Positions 45,771 through 59,635 of a DNA stretch of 64,000 bases are shown here, piece by piece (within the stretch, counting starts at the first letter, position 1; each line of letters begins with the position of its first letter). A model generated the notes under the pieces. The model had not been told where the DNA came from and did no database searches. It saw only the letters and a list, made by a program, of their open reading frames with translations. The stretch lies in NCBI GenBank assembly GCA_036365455.1, contig JAWQUS010000017.1, positions 11,284,001-11,348,000 of the forward strand, read 5' to 3'. The translations under genes were made by a program, and so were the position numbers. The stretch comes from Macrosoma leucophasiata (taxonomy: Eukaryota > Arthropoda > Insecta > Lepidoptera > Hedylidae).

Positions 45771-47294
45771 TTCCGCTGTAAATTCAATTATTTTTGTTTT
45801 CAATTTACTTGAACGATTTATTTGAACGATAGTGACTTAGAACTAGTTCATTTCCGATATTCGAAACCTAATCATTAAAATATTCATTTAACTGTATCGA
45901 ATTATAATTCTCATAAAATTGCAAGGCCTCAGTTTCTAATTCATATTTTCACGTGAATTTTCAAGATTATTGTTCCTTTCGCAGAGCGTTTGTAATAATT
46001 TCATTGTACTTGAGACATTTGACGAGATTCCAGACTAAGATCCGAAGATTACATTGCATGTCTGCGTTCTCACCAGTATTGAGGTCAGGAATGTTTGGGG
46101 ACTGAAATTATTACGAAATTCGTCAGATGTTTATACTACCTATACAGATTTTAAAGTATACAAACTTTGTTACATTCAATATCTGATAGAACCACAATAT
46201 ATTTCGTAGATGAACACAATAAGTACCACAATGTTATTTCGCAATTGTAGGTGAAATTTGAACTGATTTTAATTATGATTAGCATGAAATATAGTTCCTA
46301 CAGGAGTAAATAGATGTAGAAGTTAGTCATTAACCTACATAACTAAGTTATAAATTTAAACTCACGCTAAGTTTTATCATGAAATTCACATGTTCATTGC
46401 CTGAGAAGTGACGCAATATCAATTAAATTTTAAACAGAGAAAGCCATATTGAAATTTGCTGCAAATGTGCGAGGTACTGGTGAAAATTATGTATCTATTC
46501 AAATATACCGGTATATTTTTAAATTTAATTTAAACTCTCACGGTTTTCATACTTATAAAATTAGTTATTAGGAATCCACCTGTTGTTTTTTTCACTAGAA
46601 TGATTTGTGATTGCTTTGTTAGGACCAGTTACCACCACCATTGTATCGAGGTTCATAATCAAATTTTATAATTTCACTTTTATACGTCAAACAACAAATA
46701 AATAGTCCAGGAGGGTGGGTGCTATTGCAGACTAACTTAGCGAAATAAAGATGAGATGTCCTCATCTCACGAGAGAAACGCTACAGTGACGACATCGGCA
46801 AACTACGTGACCTCAGCACCACCGCCCGCACCATGATTCATCAGACGCCTTGCATTCCTGACCCGGCCGCAACTAATAGGAAATGCCACTTCGCCGTAAA
46901 CCTAAAGGCCTCACAAGTTAACACACATTTTTGGCAATATTCAACCACGAATTAACAATCTTGGGATGAGTATAATGGCTTAACAATAAGACCAAATTAA
47001 ACAACCCGCTGAGCTATCCTCGATTATACTGATAACATCGCAACATTCGCAGCGGGACACTGAAATGTGTTAGCGGATATCAAAATAATCATAATAAATA
47101 TTAAAGGGCAATTCGAAAATGACGGTGACGTTACGATGCAGGATAAACGGCAGAAGTATTTTAACTTTTTTAATTCAATTAATAGTTGTCATATTAAAAT
47201 TTATAAAATTCGGACAGACTTTCGTTACTAAGTAATTATAGCCTATGTCCATTCGAATAAAGTATTCGATTCTCAAAACCGGCGAGAGATTTTT
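45771..47294. other. unassigned sequence (1.5 kb)
   Basis: Mostly AT-rich, with a mixed-composition stretch at 46760-46920 containing a small hairpin (gatgagatgtcctcatctc). Confidence 0.5.
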
Positions 47295-47358
47295 TAATGT
47301 AATGATGGCGGTAAATGAGCATGCAGCTCACATGGATGGTATGTTAATACTTTAGCCA
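47295..47358 (-). mobile_element. foldback family scrap, inner arm
   Basis: taatgtaatgatggcggtaa then gcatgcagctcacatggatg resembles the inner end of the arm at 19381. Confidence 0.55.
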
Positions 47359-47913
47359 AAACTTCTACAGCACAGTAGAGGTCTGTGGTTAGGTCGTTTT
47401 TCCTTTACGTATTACGGAGCCATACAATTTAAAATCAATCGAATAGTTTTAAATATTATCTCTTAACTCCTATCTTTAAACAACCAAACTAATGTAAATT
47501 TTTTTATGAAGTAGCTCTCTGTAATTATAAAGAGTATAAATTAACAATAAGCAAAGAAGCTTGTTGGCGTCAGTTTCATCGGAGATATTCTGTCGTTTTT
47601 CAAATGAACAGAACATGCGCAGGCGTCGGCTTTCGCGAGCGCATACTGTAGTGGGAATCTATCACGAGTTGTTTCATTTGAACCGTTCCTTGTCCTGATT
47701 CATACCACACACACATCTCATCAATAAACATTACTTCTTTAGAGGAGACTTTCTTAACTAGTCAGTCATCGTATTTTATTCCTTGATCCTTCAATTTAAA
47801 CTTCGCTTATTAGTTATCTTATTGAAAATTGAATAGGTTTTTTATAATTTTATTTTTCTGTATTTTAATGTCTTTTACAACTACAGTACCTACTCGAATG
47901 ATGAATGTAGAAG
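47359..47913. other. unassigned AT-rich sequence
   Basis: Nothing recognised. Confidence 0.5.
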
Positions 47914-47997
47914 AAGTACGGGAGGTGTGTGAGGCCCGTGATATTTGGCGCTCCATACTCTCTGTCTATCCCGTAAGTGGCTTAGCGTGAAGATCCA
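47914..47997 (+). mobile_element. SINE 3' tail
   Basis: gaggcccgtgatatttggcg, ctctctgtctatcccgtaag and gcttagcgtgaagatcc match the tail module at 37155. Confidence 0.7.
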
Positions 47998-48005
47998 TTT
48001 TTCAT

Positions 48006-48046
48006 ATAATTTTACTGTAGTTGACATACAAGTACAGTAAAATTAT
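48006..48046. repeat. perfect 14-bp hairpin
   Basis: ataattttactgta (48006-48019) is the exact reverse complement of 48033-48046; loop 13 nt. It lies just after the SINE tail. Confidence 0.85.
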
Positions 48047-51000
48047 TAGACTGAATAATTATTTTAACAATAGTTTGTGTTACTCTAAACTCTAAACAAT
48101 CTACACGTTTAGAATAAACATGGTGAATAAAAAAATATACTAAAATTCTTACTCCTCATTATTAAAACAAATAAACATTAAAGTCTAAAAACGTAGTTTT
48201 ATGCGCTTTATACTCGTATAACTACAAAAAGGATTTGCAATTACACGACAAGAATTTATCTGCTGACATTTTAATTTATGTCAGGCGGCAAAGTTCTTAA
48301 TTAGTGAAGGGTTGCGAGGGACGAAGGGTGGTAAACCGCACGCGACCGATATTTACCACTTTTTGTCGTACCTGAACCTGATAATGTAATGCACCGTATT
48401 ACAAATATAATCATATAGGTACTTATACATGAATAATAATTACGTTTGGTACAAAAAACGTGTACACAACTAAAACAAGTTATTTAATCGTGTCTTGATT
48501 GCCATTTTTAAATATGATGATAGTCGGCATAAGTTACAGCAAAAACTATTTTTGTATAATTCTTATTTTAATGCAGTTATATATACATTCTTATATTGTT
48601 CATTTGATCTTTAACAATTTCGAAATACGAACTCGAACGTACAAAATTTAAGATATGCTTTCTTCACAATTTCAATGAATAAAATTGTACTTTTTCTTAT
48701 TTAAAAATCACGATAAAGTTCAACACTTTTTACCAGAGAATCAATAACAACTCATTCGCTTCATTAAATGTTTAAAAAAACGTGTCACGTCCAACATCTC
48801 ATCACATTCTTATCATACATTCGTACAATTGATAAAACAATTAGTGGTGTCCACGAATGGCGATGGAACGTGTTTATCGACACTTATTTCAACGTCGAAG
48901 TGTAGGTTCGTGTATACGCGCCACTGCACTTTAGCTTTAGTGTGAAAGTATCGTGTGTAGTGTTTTGCAAAGGCTATCATATAGCAGTCAATAAGGTCGG
49001 TGATCGGTTACTTGGTAAATATTTACGCCATAAGATAGAGTGGAGAGCATGTTGCGGTCAACACAAATACGATATCCATTCGACTTTGTCGCCGCGTACC
49101 TAACTATACCGCTATACGAAGGTTATTAGAAGAAACATTATGTTCTTTTTATGTTTATAGCACAGAAATGGGGAGTTCCATTAATCGGGAAATAGCGTTA
49201 GTGACTCAAATCAATAATATCGATGTGAAATTCCGAACGCTCTTCGTTTTTCTAGACTAGTGTTCAAACGATGATTCATTTTCGATAAAGTAAACGATAA
49301 CATTTATGAGTTATTTGCAGAAACAAAATAAACCAGTTATGCCTCATTATGGGTGAATAGGTTTAGGCATTCATCGAGTCGATGAACATTAAAAAACGTT
49401 TTTTTAATCTGTGATTTATGTTCAATTTCGTAAAAAGATATTTAAATTATCTATTTAAAAAAAGTCTTTTTAAGATGCTAATTAGGAAAAGTGTTTCTTT
49501 CTTTGTAGCTAGCTACCCAGGATGTTACCGAGGCGATGATGGCAGCATAAAAAAACATACCGTCAAAATGTAATTAAGAGTCTTTTCCTTGAACAAAAAA
49601 AGTGTTACGAGATGAAATTAACATATTATACGGTTTCAGGTAGCCTTGTATGGAGTATCAACATTACCTACCATAAAATTGTACTGCTGGTATTCGAAAT
49701 TTACGATCGTTTTAAAAATAAAGACAGCATGATTCGGACTTTTCACGATTAAAGATTTAGTATACAATTTTTACGTGTATGGGAGACGTTTATTATTACT
49801 GTGCGATGGGAAACATGCAAGTTTGGCATTCAGTTTTGAGTATTGTAAGATCATAGATTCCCAATATACTGGTCGATTACCCTAAGTCTTAGTGGTTTTA
49901 CCATGATTGGCTCGCCGTCAGAATGATGCGGGCGCAACCGTCTATGATAACGGACCCTCTGATTTAATTGAAGATTCCACATTCAACGTCCACGCCGACA
50001 CTACACGTCCTATAATACGGCATTAGAAATATAAACTCTCATATGTTTTTTGATGATAACTACGATTATAAGTACATATTATTATATGTATATTATGTAA
50101 GACAACATGCACATCGATAAACCGCAAATAGGTCGCCTCGATAAAAAAAATATATATGCCATAAAGGGCCAATACTGTTAAAAAATAACAATCATGATTA
50201 TAAATATAGGATAGTAAGGCATTGACACACAATTAAAAAGGTAACCTAATGTTGTTTTAAAATATTGGTTATAAAATAAAGTAACTAAGAATATAATATT
50301 GGCCCGTGATACAGTTACGCTACCCAATTGATATTTATCTATGTGCATGTTATCTAACATTTAGTGAAATAACAGATGAGGGTATATATTTCTAATGCCA
50401 CATCTCAGACTAACAGCATTGTCTGACTTTCGGTGGGAACTATGCTATCAACGTTACTCATAGTCCAATTGAATACAACGCCGGTTCATTTGAGGCTCGT
50501 TTCAAATTTGAAATCTGTAGGGATTGTCCCCCACGTTTATAATATAATCGTTTGAATGTATGTAGGTACCTACGTGTGTTTCCACTGATTTTATTATTGT
50601 TCTCTTTCATGTGGACTGTACATTAAAATTGTTTAGTGTTTTGACGAGTTTGTACACATGAAATACCTATTGAAGAAGTTTTGCAATTGAAGAAGATTTA
50701 TCGTATGTTAATAGCCGCGGTGATTATATACCTGCGTAAGTTGTATGATGTAAACGTTAATCTCCTTATTCTTATACGTACCTATTTAAGCAAAAGATTT
50801 GCTTATCACTCTTTTATCTTTTTCAATCTTACACTATTGAAAATGCCACACACAAAGACAAAACAAATTTAAGTTTTATCGTACCTTATGTCTGGTCATG
50901 AATAAGAGGGGTGTTATTTTTAAATTAATTACTTACGTCTTTCCTATTTGTGAATTTCAGCGGAAACGGGTACATACCTGCGAATATAAAAAAAAGATTA

Positions 51001-51061
51001 TCTATAGGTATATTAACATACGACTGAGGCGATGAATTACATCATATATATATAATTATTA
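48047..51061. other. unassigned AT-rich sequence (3 kb)
   Basis: The longest stretch in the window without recognisable repeats. Short frames (for example 50023-50232, 50178-50360, 50681-50872) are AT-rich and featureless. Confidence 0.55.
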
Positions 51062-51175
51062 AATCGCTCTTCTAGCGATAAGGCCGCCCATTGTAACAGA
51101 TGTGTTTGATATGTACTCGTATCTTTTGTAAATTTTCTTTAGGTGTGCATAAAAATATTATTATTATTATTCCAC
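51062..51175 (+). mobile_element. non-LTR retrotransposon 3' tail
   Basis: cgataaggccgcccattgta and gtgtgcataaaaatattatt end in (ATT)n. Same tail type as the LINE at 12621. Confidence 0.75.
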
Positions 51176-51214
51176 TTATTTATTAATATTCTCATTTTAT
51201 ATTTTTTGTACATA

Positions 51215-51413
51215 TAGGTATATACATGTATATATATATAAAAGAAAAATAAAAACAACGTAAATATTTAAAGAAAAATTATTATATTTATTTTTCTTGT
51301 TTTTTAGGATTCCGTGCCTCAAAGGGGAAATAATATAACTGTTACAGAAACTCAGTCTGTCTGTGTATCACAGTTAATTTGCTTAATTTATCAGTATAAT
51401 TAACATATTTATA

Positions 51414-51445
<32 letters not shown>

Positions 51446-51450
51446 ACATA
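51215..51450. repeat. TA-type microsatellite cluster
   Basis: (TA)n runs at about 51222-51240 and 51417-51445 with short AT-rich sequence between. Confidence 0.8.
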
Positions 51451-52639
51451 TTATTAATATTATACTGAAGAGACATCGAATTTTATGTCTACTTAAGAGA
51501 ATAGTAGGTATAAAACTTATAGAGGACATAAGGTAAAATGAAAGACATTTAATCTGAAAGGAAACAGTACCTACAATCTACATACACTCGTGTATTCATA
51601 CAAATACATCAAAATTTAACGACGCAGGCAAACGAAAACTAAAAGCCTTTAAGTTAAATGTTATCAAAGTGTGATCACAGGTTCGTAAATCTTTGACTTT
51701 AATATATTTACCTCGCAATGCAACCCTCGGAATGGAATAGAACTTTAACGCGAATTAATTGCCTTATAATTTAAATACGTATTTATATTTTATTATTGTA
51801 TACGTAAAACTAACATAGACTTGCACGAAATTAATATTAATAAATGTGGAAAAGTGAACTTAAGGGCTAAATGTAGAGAACATTTTGCATTTATTGCAAA
51901 TCAATTTACAGTGGTGTAACACACGTATTTTTTTATTTCGTATATTACAATAAATTATATGAATTCAAGTTAAAATCTTCTTTATTGAAAGACGTTGATG
52001 TGGTCCAATTTTTTTACTAAAAAATTTTGGCCATTTTGCTTTTATTCACATGATTCTTAAGAACAAAACAAGTGAAACATCATCAAAAACACGTGCTTAA
52101 CTACTTATCCAGGCTAATTATCACGTATCATCATTCAAAATATCATTTTTGTTATTTAGGATTATAAATAAAAATTAAATTAACATTTGAAAATGTTCTA
52201 ACCTGTTATCTATATGTTATCTATAATGACTATAAATTACAATGGTCACATTTACTTCATTACCGTAAAGTTAGAAATTTTACATTCTATTATACCTTCA
52301 GGTTAATAATTTGATGATATTCAGGCACCTACAGACATCGGCTAATGGCTTCAATTATCGACGACTTCACCCCTCACGGATTGGGTCATTACCCTTTTCA
52401 TTCTATGCCTCTCGACTATCGATGAAAAGATTCTAGAACCTTTAGAAATGATCTAGGACAGTACCAGATGGTTCTTGCAACCGACTCTACCATTGAATAT
52501 CTTCGCCAGAAACCATTAATTGAGTATTCGTTTAATAATAGCATTTGTGTAATAAACATATAGTGCTATCTAGGCAAACGTCTTTCTGCCATAAAATGAA
52601 TGAGTATTATAAGCTAAAAATTTGAAATAGTAAGGTATC
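51451..52639. other. unassigned AT-rich sequence
   Basis: Nothing recognised. Confidence 0.5.
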
Positions 52640-53130
52640 CTTAAAATATAGATATATACCACCGCGGTTTTTTTTGGAGATCTACCAAAGATAAAATATG
52701 CCACAATACATTGTTATGTTATGTCTCAAAAGGGTTTAGGTAGCATGTTCAATGAAAACCTCCAACATTTATCGATTTACTCTGATCAATTTGCACAAAA
52801 TTTTAACCAAATACACAAACCCTTCTCAAGAAACTATCAGTGAAAACCACTTGAAAATCCGTGCAGTAGTCTTTGAGTTTATCGCGTACTGACAGACAAA
52901 CAGACAGACGCGGCGGGGATTTCGTTTTATACCTAATATATGTAGATTGCTACATTGTGTACAGATGATATTATACTCAACTACCGATTCTTCCAGGCTT
53001 CGAACGGGTGTCTACATTTCTTCTAAAATACGACACCAAATATCAGATCTTGATTTTATATAAATTTTTACCTATTACCTAATACCAGAAAAACGGCTTT
53101 CCCCGTGAATTTTGGGATAAAAACCTTTCA
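52640..53130 (+). mobile_element. interspersed repeat remnants
   Basis: 52840-52945 carries gtgcagtagtctttgagttt, then a gacagacaaacagacagacg run and gcggcggggatttcgtttta, typical of a lepidopteran repeat tail. 52995-53125 has ggcttcgaacgggtgtctac and resembles the head of the CCGGCTTCGC family. Boundaries uncertain. Confidence 0.55.
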
Positions 53131-53680
53131 CACAAATACAACAGAAAAATAATTAGAAATGAAGCGCTTACAAATATTCGACAACGGATTTTTATTTAGG
53201 TAAGTAGGTATATGGATGATAATAATATGAACTAATTCTTTAAGATTGGATTCTGAGTACTAGATTCACAATTGTTAACTTTGTCGAACACGACATTCCA
53301 ACATTTTCAACAACGTCCGCGTAACGAGAGTTTTGAGAGTACTTGAAATATAAATTCGAAATTTAGCCATTCCCCGTGGCAACGGAAGATAAAAGGAAAT
53401 GTCTTTAAACGACTTGGCGAAAAGGAGCTGCCAATTCCCGATCATCCCCTCCATAAATGTGCCCCGGATCACTCCGACAAAACCAACCGAACTTTGTTAA
53501 ATGAAAAAATTGTTAAAAAGTTCAGGATTAGGGCATCAGCGACACCCACGGTGATTTGATTTACGACGTGAAATGAGACCGAGATTTGTTCTAAATGTAA
53601 ATATATTGTAACTTATGTTGGATTATAAATTTAGTTTTTTTATTTCATCAGATTTAATTGAAACTTGAATTTTAGTTTTG
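53131..53680. other. unassigned sequence
   Basis: Nothing recognised; a 65-codon minus-strand frame (53275-53472) has no known motif. Confidence 0.5.
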
Positions 53681-53748
53681 TTTAATGTAATGAGTGTGGC
53701 AAACAAGAATGTACTTCATATGGATGGTAAGTGACGACTGCAGCCTGA
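53681..53748 (-). mobile_element. foldback family scrap, inner arm
   Basis: gtgtggcaaacaagaatgta, then ggatggtaagtgacgactgc matches the inner part of the arm at 19381. Confidence 0.65.
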
Positions 53749-54052
53749 CTACGAAAACAAGACGAATGTCTACGACGACTACCTACGTTATCAACACTTG
53801 ACGAGGTACCAGGTATGGCACGTGTACAGCCATGCTATTGTCACATAATGTTGCCAGTGGCATTGATAATAACCCAATATTTTGTTATTATATGATAACT
53901 TTTTTTATATTCATGGGCTATTGAGACAGAAGTGATGTCAATAATTCGGCAAGTTCTGGTACAGAGGTGCGTTAAGTGTACTTTTATGAACCCTACCCAA
54001 AGTTAAACAGATTGGAGAGTAAGCGATATTATTAATAATATTGTGTTTTTTT

Positions 54053-54306
54053 TTTATTTATTTTTGGGGAGGATCGCATTATACTTCTCACAGTTTCTAC
54101 CGACTCTAACAAATAGAAATTATCGAGCCATATATAAACTAGACCAGGATACAATAAAGTTGAATTTTGAGAATAATTTTGATTTATTTATTTTTGGGGA
54201 GGGTCGCATTATACTTCTCACAGTTTCTACCGACTCTAACAAATATAAATTATCGAGCCATATATAAACTAGACCAGGATACAATAAAGTTGAATTTTGA
54301 GAATAC
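54053..54306 (+). repeat. recent tandem duplication, 130-bp period
   Basis: 54062-54176 and 54192-54306 are almost identical, differing by only a couple of bases (gaggatcgc/gagggtcgc and aatagaaat/aatataaat). Preceding T/TTTA-rich sequence is also shared. The 130-base step puts the copies directly side by side. Confidence 0.93.
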
Positions 54307-54308
54307 CG

Positions 54309-54612
54309 GGAGTGATTCACAGACCATAGGTACACAGACTTTACCTTGAATGACAGTCAAAGTTAGAACTTTCGATACCAATTTTCTGTTTCCCAAAATA
54401 TTTAAAGTAAGAATTAGACATGTCTGTGAAATAAATTTAGTTTATATTAAGTTAGACTTTCCTTTGAATTAAAATCTAACTTCCAATACAATTTTGTATT
54501 ACACGCGTGCCTCACTAAATTTAACTGTATTTACCTACTTACTCCAACTTTACTAAGTAAAGAGTAGGTCTTTACTGAGTAAAGTTGTGCTTCCCAAAGT
54601 AATGTAAGAGTT
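54309..54612 (+). mobile_element. fragment of the GATTCACAGACC MITE family
   Basis: gtgattcacagacca near 54311 then cacagactttaccttgaatg matches the MITE at 42787. Further inside, ctaagtaaagagtaggtctt and actgagtaaag form short repeats. Confidence 0.65.
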
Positions 54613-55542
54613 AGGGTGTGATTCACAGACCGCACTACCACTAGTTTAGTAAAAGGAGATGTTGCAAAAATGTATGGACCTCCGGCCATGTATTGCACAC
54701 AATATCATTAAACAGGCAAAACCAATATAAAAACGTTTTTTACTGCATATTTTCACTTATTTAGCTTTGTTTGCAGTTACAAAATATTATTTGCAGTTAG
54801 AATTGCAACTCAAAACCAACATGGCGATGTCATTTTGACATTTTAATTTTTTAAATTGTTTTCTGATTTTATAGTTGGAGAAAAAAGTAATATTTTCTAA
54901 ATACTATCGAAGTCGATTGATCCCAAGCATCGGCTGTATCGCCGCCATGTTGAACATAGTTGAAAATGATAAAATCGTTTGAATTAAATGTGGTAGTAAA
55001 TATATTCTTGAATAAATTAATTGTATTTTTTTCGGATTCTTCTTTAATTTACACATTTTTTGAGGACGTGTACGAACCAGAGCCGAGCTCACAACATCTC
55101 CTTTAATGCTTTGTTTTCAAATAAAGGCATAAATATAATTAAAAGCACCGGGACGTGACGCCCTCATCACCAGTGAAGGTGAATTCTTCTGCTAGTGCAA
55201 TCAACCGAACAATAGAAGTCAATACATTGAAATAGGCGGTAGTAAATATAATAACACGGAATGGGCAGCAGCGTCCCGCGATTAAACTACCATATCCGCG
55301 ATCGCCAATTCGTATTCCAAGCGTGGCGATTATGGCAAATTAACACTACTATGAGTTTTTCGGGTGATGATTATGATGAAAATGGCAAAGAAACATAAAT
55401 AGTCTAGGGTGGTGGGTGGGTTTACTCACATTCAGCAATGTCTGTGGATCTTGTACTTAGGCAGGTCTGTGAAGATTTTCACAGGAAGAAAATTATTATT
55501 CAAAGAAAAGTCTGAGCACGTTCTGTGAAATTCACCCTGAGA
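54613..55542. mobile_element. probable long MITE of the GATTCACAGACC family
   Basis: Left end agggtgtgattcacagaccg (54613). The right end, ctgtgaaattcaccctgag near 55522-55541, is its approximate reverse complement. It encloses a copy of the AGCAGTGGACGTC-type repeat (55180-55380). The pairing of these two ends is inferred from the terminal match; no target duplication was resolved. Confidence 0.5.
55180..55380 (+). mobile_element. AGCAGTGGACGTC repeat, copy c
   Basis: ctagtgcaatcaaccgaaca, then ggcggtagtaaatataataa, cagcagcgtcccgcg and gcgtggcgattatggcaaat follow the order of the copies at 25333 and 29229. Confidence 0.72.
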
Positions 55543-55581
55543 ACCTACGAATTATAACCATTACTTAATATCAGTATTTTA

Positions 55582-55602
55582 GAGCGAGATTCACAAACCG
55601 CT
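55582..55602 (+). mobile_element. isolated MITE end
   Basis: gcgagattcacaaaccgct matches the terminal repeat of 42787, with no partner found. Confidence 0.5.
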
Positions 55603-58235
55603 ATAAAATAGCATGGTAATGGCAGGCAATCTAACAATTTTATTAATTGGTGACAACACATTAGTTATTTATAAAATGATTCAGTTTCTAAGATCAGTAG
55701 GTAAATATAATGATGCCGCTATTTATATTTAGCGTATTTGCGCACATTTATTACTAAGCGAGTTTTGTTTATAATTTCTATTCAATGATGAGCAATAAGA
55801 TGAGAATTATGTGTGGACTTTGTCATTTCCATATCTGGTAACACTGCGAGACATAATTTCTTGTTTCGTATGGTTTCGTCGCACTCGTTATCAGCGGCGC
55901 GCGACATTCAAGCGCCGCGTGACGAACTCTACTCCATTGAATATTTACCTATTACACAATGTTTCTATTACTAACTGATATCATATATCAACACGGTATT
56001 TTCTGTGTCGTATTTTACGCCCCTGAAATTTAAAATAGTAGTTAAGTACTTTTAATTTGGCAATTTGAGTCTGTCACGGAATTCTTCTTCCAATCCTCAC
56101 TAACACTTTGTTAATGACTGCAACTACCTGCAACGTTGTAAGATCGGAAAAGTATGAAATCATCGATTTTTTTTTAATACGAAAATATCTACATGATAGA
56201 GATACGATGTTAGGCTTTGACATGTCTTATAAATTGTGTTTATATGTTTGAATGCATGACTACCTAAACACAAACAGGAGAATAAATAATAACTAACATT
56301 ACTAAATTTATGTTAATTATTTAAACAAGTTGTTTTAATTACTGTTTACATTAGGTATAATGCCGATAGTAGGTACTTAAATAACACTGTTTCTTTTGTC
56401 ACAAGCAAATACCTATCTGCTAACTGGAAATGCAAATACAAAGTTAATATTTACACGTATAGAACTCAACACAGAAGTCAACACATAACAAAAATAACTA
56501 GTATAAAGTAATAAACACGAATAAGTCTGGATTTGTACCTTAATATGGCAACTATTGAATTAAAATTGTGCTTTAAATTTTTATTCGAGTTTTGGGATTA
56601 CCTGTCAAAAGATATTAATTAGATCTTGCGTATGTGATAATTTTAAAAATCAAAACAATTATTCCATATATAAATAAAAAGGTTGGTTGTTTCAGAAATA
56701 AATGCATAATTTCTGTTTACCCCTATGGGTTTTTCCTTTAAACAACAATTTGTACGTAAGAATAGGTATGTCACATTAATGTATAGTTTTATCGTGGCAC
56801 TAGATTTGAATGCAAAAGCGACTGACTAGTGGAGAACTCAATTCCCGCAAAGAACATTAAAGTACATTTTAGTGCTCGTAAAGCGGTGTGTACACGGCCG
56901 TGCGCTCCACCTCTAAGCTCTGCGCGAACTATGTGGATTTACATCAAAATACATCGACAAACATTAATGCGACAACGACAATACGTGGCTTTCAATTCAG
57001 TGTAGTCGAGAAAAGTCTCAATACTTTCCACCAATTCCTTTTACGAGGCATAAGTAGACGAAATTCCCATTAGCATTATTATTTTTGTTAGATTTTTGGA
57101 ACATGTTCACGAAATTGTATTTCGCTTATCTGGCAACATTCTATATCGAAGCAATCAGTTGTACGATTCGTTCTTTACATAGATATATAATAAAGATAGA
57201 TAACGCTGAAAACTGTAACAATATTGTACAGTGTAAAATGTGTTACGTAATGGAAACGTAGCACTTAAGAGAAATACGAGAAATATTACACTGTTTAATA
57301 AGACGTGCTCCGTCACGAATAGAAATAAAACAGGGCTTAGTAACCAATATAAACGTCCTTATCTATACACCTCGCGGAGCACTTCTTATTTTATCGTGAA
57401 TTGCAACAAATAACTGCGATAACGACTAATAAAGAGTTACGTGTTCACATTGTGACGTCAAATGTATCGAGGCACATGAACTCGGATGCATTTAAAGGTT
57501 TCGTTCACTCTTATCTTTACGATTGGAGACGCCTACTTAACATAAAATGTAAGTATGTGAAAATAATTGACTTGTTCATCCCGAGCTCGCTCTATTATAA
57601 TAAACGTTTCCGAGAAAGGATCAACTCATCTTCCCCATCTTAAACTCTTTGTTTCCAAGACACAATCAAACGAGTGTGACCATGTCACGAAGGCCAGACA
57701 AGGCTAGTTACAGCTACAGACAAGAACACATCGGTCTTTAATTATCATGCTTGACAGACAGGAAGCCTTATATAAAAACCTAAGCTGTACATAAAAAGCA
57801 TCCGAATTACGTCACACTAGACACAGTTAGCGTCGATAAAATAAGACGTCTATACGATACGAGGAACGCGACAGAGCAGCGATCAATCTGAGAACTAATA
57901 GTAGCGTCTGACCTAGCCGGCGCCATAGCGGCCGACGCACCCCGACAGAATATCAGCGTTTTATTCAGGGTTGTGCTCTCGACCTCATACTTGCGAACTT
58001 CTTTGTAATAGTCACTAAGTGAGAATATCTCAATTTGAGTCGGGGTTACATGAGTCAACTAAATCACGGTCGTTATTGTATCATTTGCAAATTGTCTACG
58101 AGTAGCGAATTAGGTTATGAAATTGTATTTCATATTTTTGGTGGTTAATATCTAGGACGTAGGATCCAACGAATTATTTACCTACCCCGTTATTTTTGGT
58201 ATGGCAAAATAAATATGTACAGTACAAGGATTAAA
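55603..58235. other. unassigned sequence (2.6 kb)
   Basis: Largely AT-rich, with GC-richer spots at 55880-55925 and 57900-57960. Short frames (56888-57073, 57401-57643, 57807-58058) lack domain features. Confidence 0.5.
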
Positions 58236-58251
58236 TTGCCTCTCTGCTTAC
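58236..58251 (+). mobile_element. SINE tail, left part (interrupted)
   Basis: attgcctctctgcttac continues at 59837 after the hAT insertion; together they restore the tail module seen at 37155. Confidence 0.75.
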
Positions 58252-58368
58252 TAGGGATTGCAATCCCGCAGCTTCTTCAATCCCGCGGGATTAATATGCG
58301 GGATTGACCAATCCGGCGCGGATCCTGCAGGATCCCGCATTTTAGAAATTTTGTTAATTTGCAGGTTT

Positions 58369-58840
58369 TTTAGGGTTTCGTAGTAAACAAGGAACCCTTA
58401 TCGTTTCGCTATGTCCGTCTGTCTGTCCGTGCGCGGTTTAGCGTGCAAAAACTATTGGTTACAGAGACTTTTGGCACAAGAATACACCTTGATCACGCCG
58501 ACAAAAAGGTAGAATTAAAACTTGAAAAAAAAAAAGAAATATTTAGTGCCAATTTTCATTAGAGTCAAGTGTCCTTCCCCCTCTACCAACTAAACGGTTG
58601 TTGTTAGAAATTCAAACGTACAATAGTAGCAACATATAATGAAATTAAAAGGAAAACTATCACACTTCAGTTGGCTTAAGCAAGTTTGCGAGTAATAGTC
58701 GATCAAATGTATTCTACTCGAAAATTTTGAAGAACTCCATAGAAAATATATACATTTCTTTTTCATTACAGTATTCTAATCTAAAAACTACGGAACCCTA
58801 AAATGCGCGTGGCCCGACACGCACTAGACAGGTTTTATAA
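58369..58840 (+). mobile_element. GGGTTCCGTAG repeat, left inverted copy
   Basis: tagggtttcgtagtaaacaa at its start, a TGTCTGTC run, aaaggaaaactatcacactt and aaactacggaaccctaaaat, then gcccgacacgcacta. Reverse-complement partner at 59150-59635. Confidence 0.85.
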
Positions 58841-59149
58841 AAATTTTTGTACAAGTTTTGATTTAGTACATTTTTTTTGCATTAGACATAACGAATTTAG
58901 ATGTTTTTTTTGTGAGTTTTAAGCAAAAAGTTCAGAAATGTTGATTTTTATTCCAAAAACTAATGGATACATATACAATACTGTATTATTTTAAAATATT
59001 AGCTTTAGAACAATACTTTTTTTGAATTACATAACAGTATTGGCAACATATTTTACTTTATAAATAATTAAACGTATGCGTTTTCTAAAACGTCTCCTAA
59101 AAAAAAATTAATAAGTATTTTCTATTGACTTGTTCGAAATTTTCGAGTA

Positions 59150-59635
59150 AAATACATTTGGTCGACGATTACTCGCAATCTTGTAAGGCCAACTTAAGTG
59201 TGATAGTTTTCCTTTTAATTTCGTTATATGTAGCTACTATTGCCGTAACGTTTGAATTCCTAACAACAGCCCTTTAGTCTGTAGGGAGGGGACACTTGAG
59301 TCTAACGAAAATTTGCACTTTAAAGCTTAATAAGTCAAGAACAGTTAACTAAATCTAAAGACCTATCCAACGATACCCCACACTATGTGGAAATCAAAAA
59401 TGTAAAAAAATATTTGCGTGTTACAAGTAGTGGAGGTTACCCGAAATCCTTTTTTTTTCATGTTTTTATTCTACCACTTTGTCGGCGTGATAAAGATGTA
59501 TGTATACTTGAGCCAAATTTCAAGTCTCTATACCCAATAGTTTTTGCGCTAAACCGTGGACGGACAGACAGACAGACAGACATGGCGAAACTATAAGGGT
59601 TCCTTATTTACTACGGAACCCTAAAAACAGGTAAG
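59150..59635 (-). mobile_element. GGGTTCCGTAG repeat, right inverted copy
   Basis: Ends in tttactacggaaccctaaaa. Its complement follows the left copy block by block (gaacccttatagtttcgcca, ggtttagcgcaaaaactatt, cacgccgacaaagtggtaga). The short frame at 59387-59596 is incidental. Confidence 0.85.

Noticed and set aside
54053..54306. Pair of long terminal repeats of a retroelement
   Set aside because: The two 130-bp copies are directly adjacent with no internal region, so a tandem duplication is the simpler reading.
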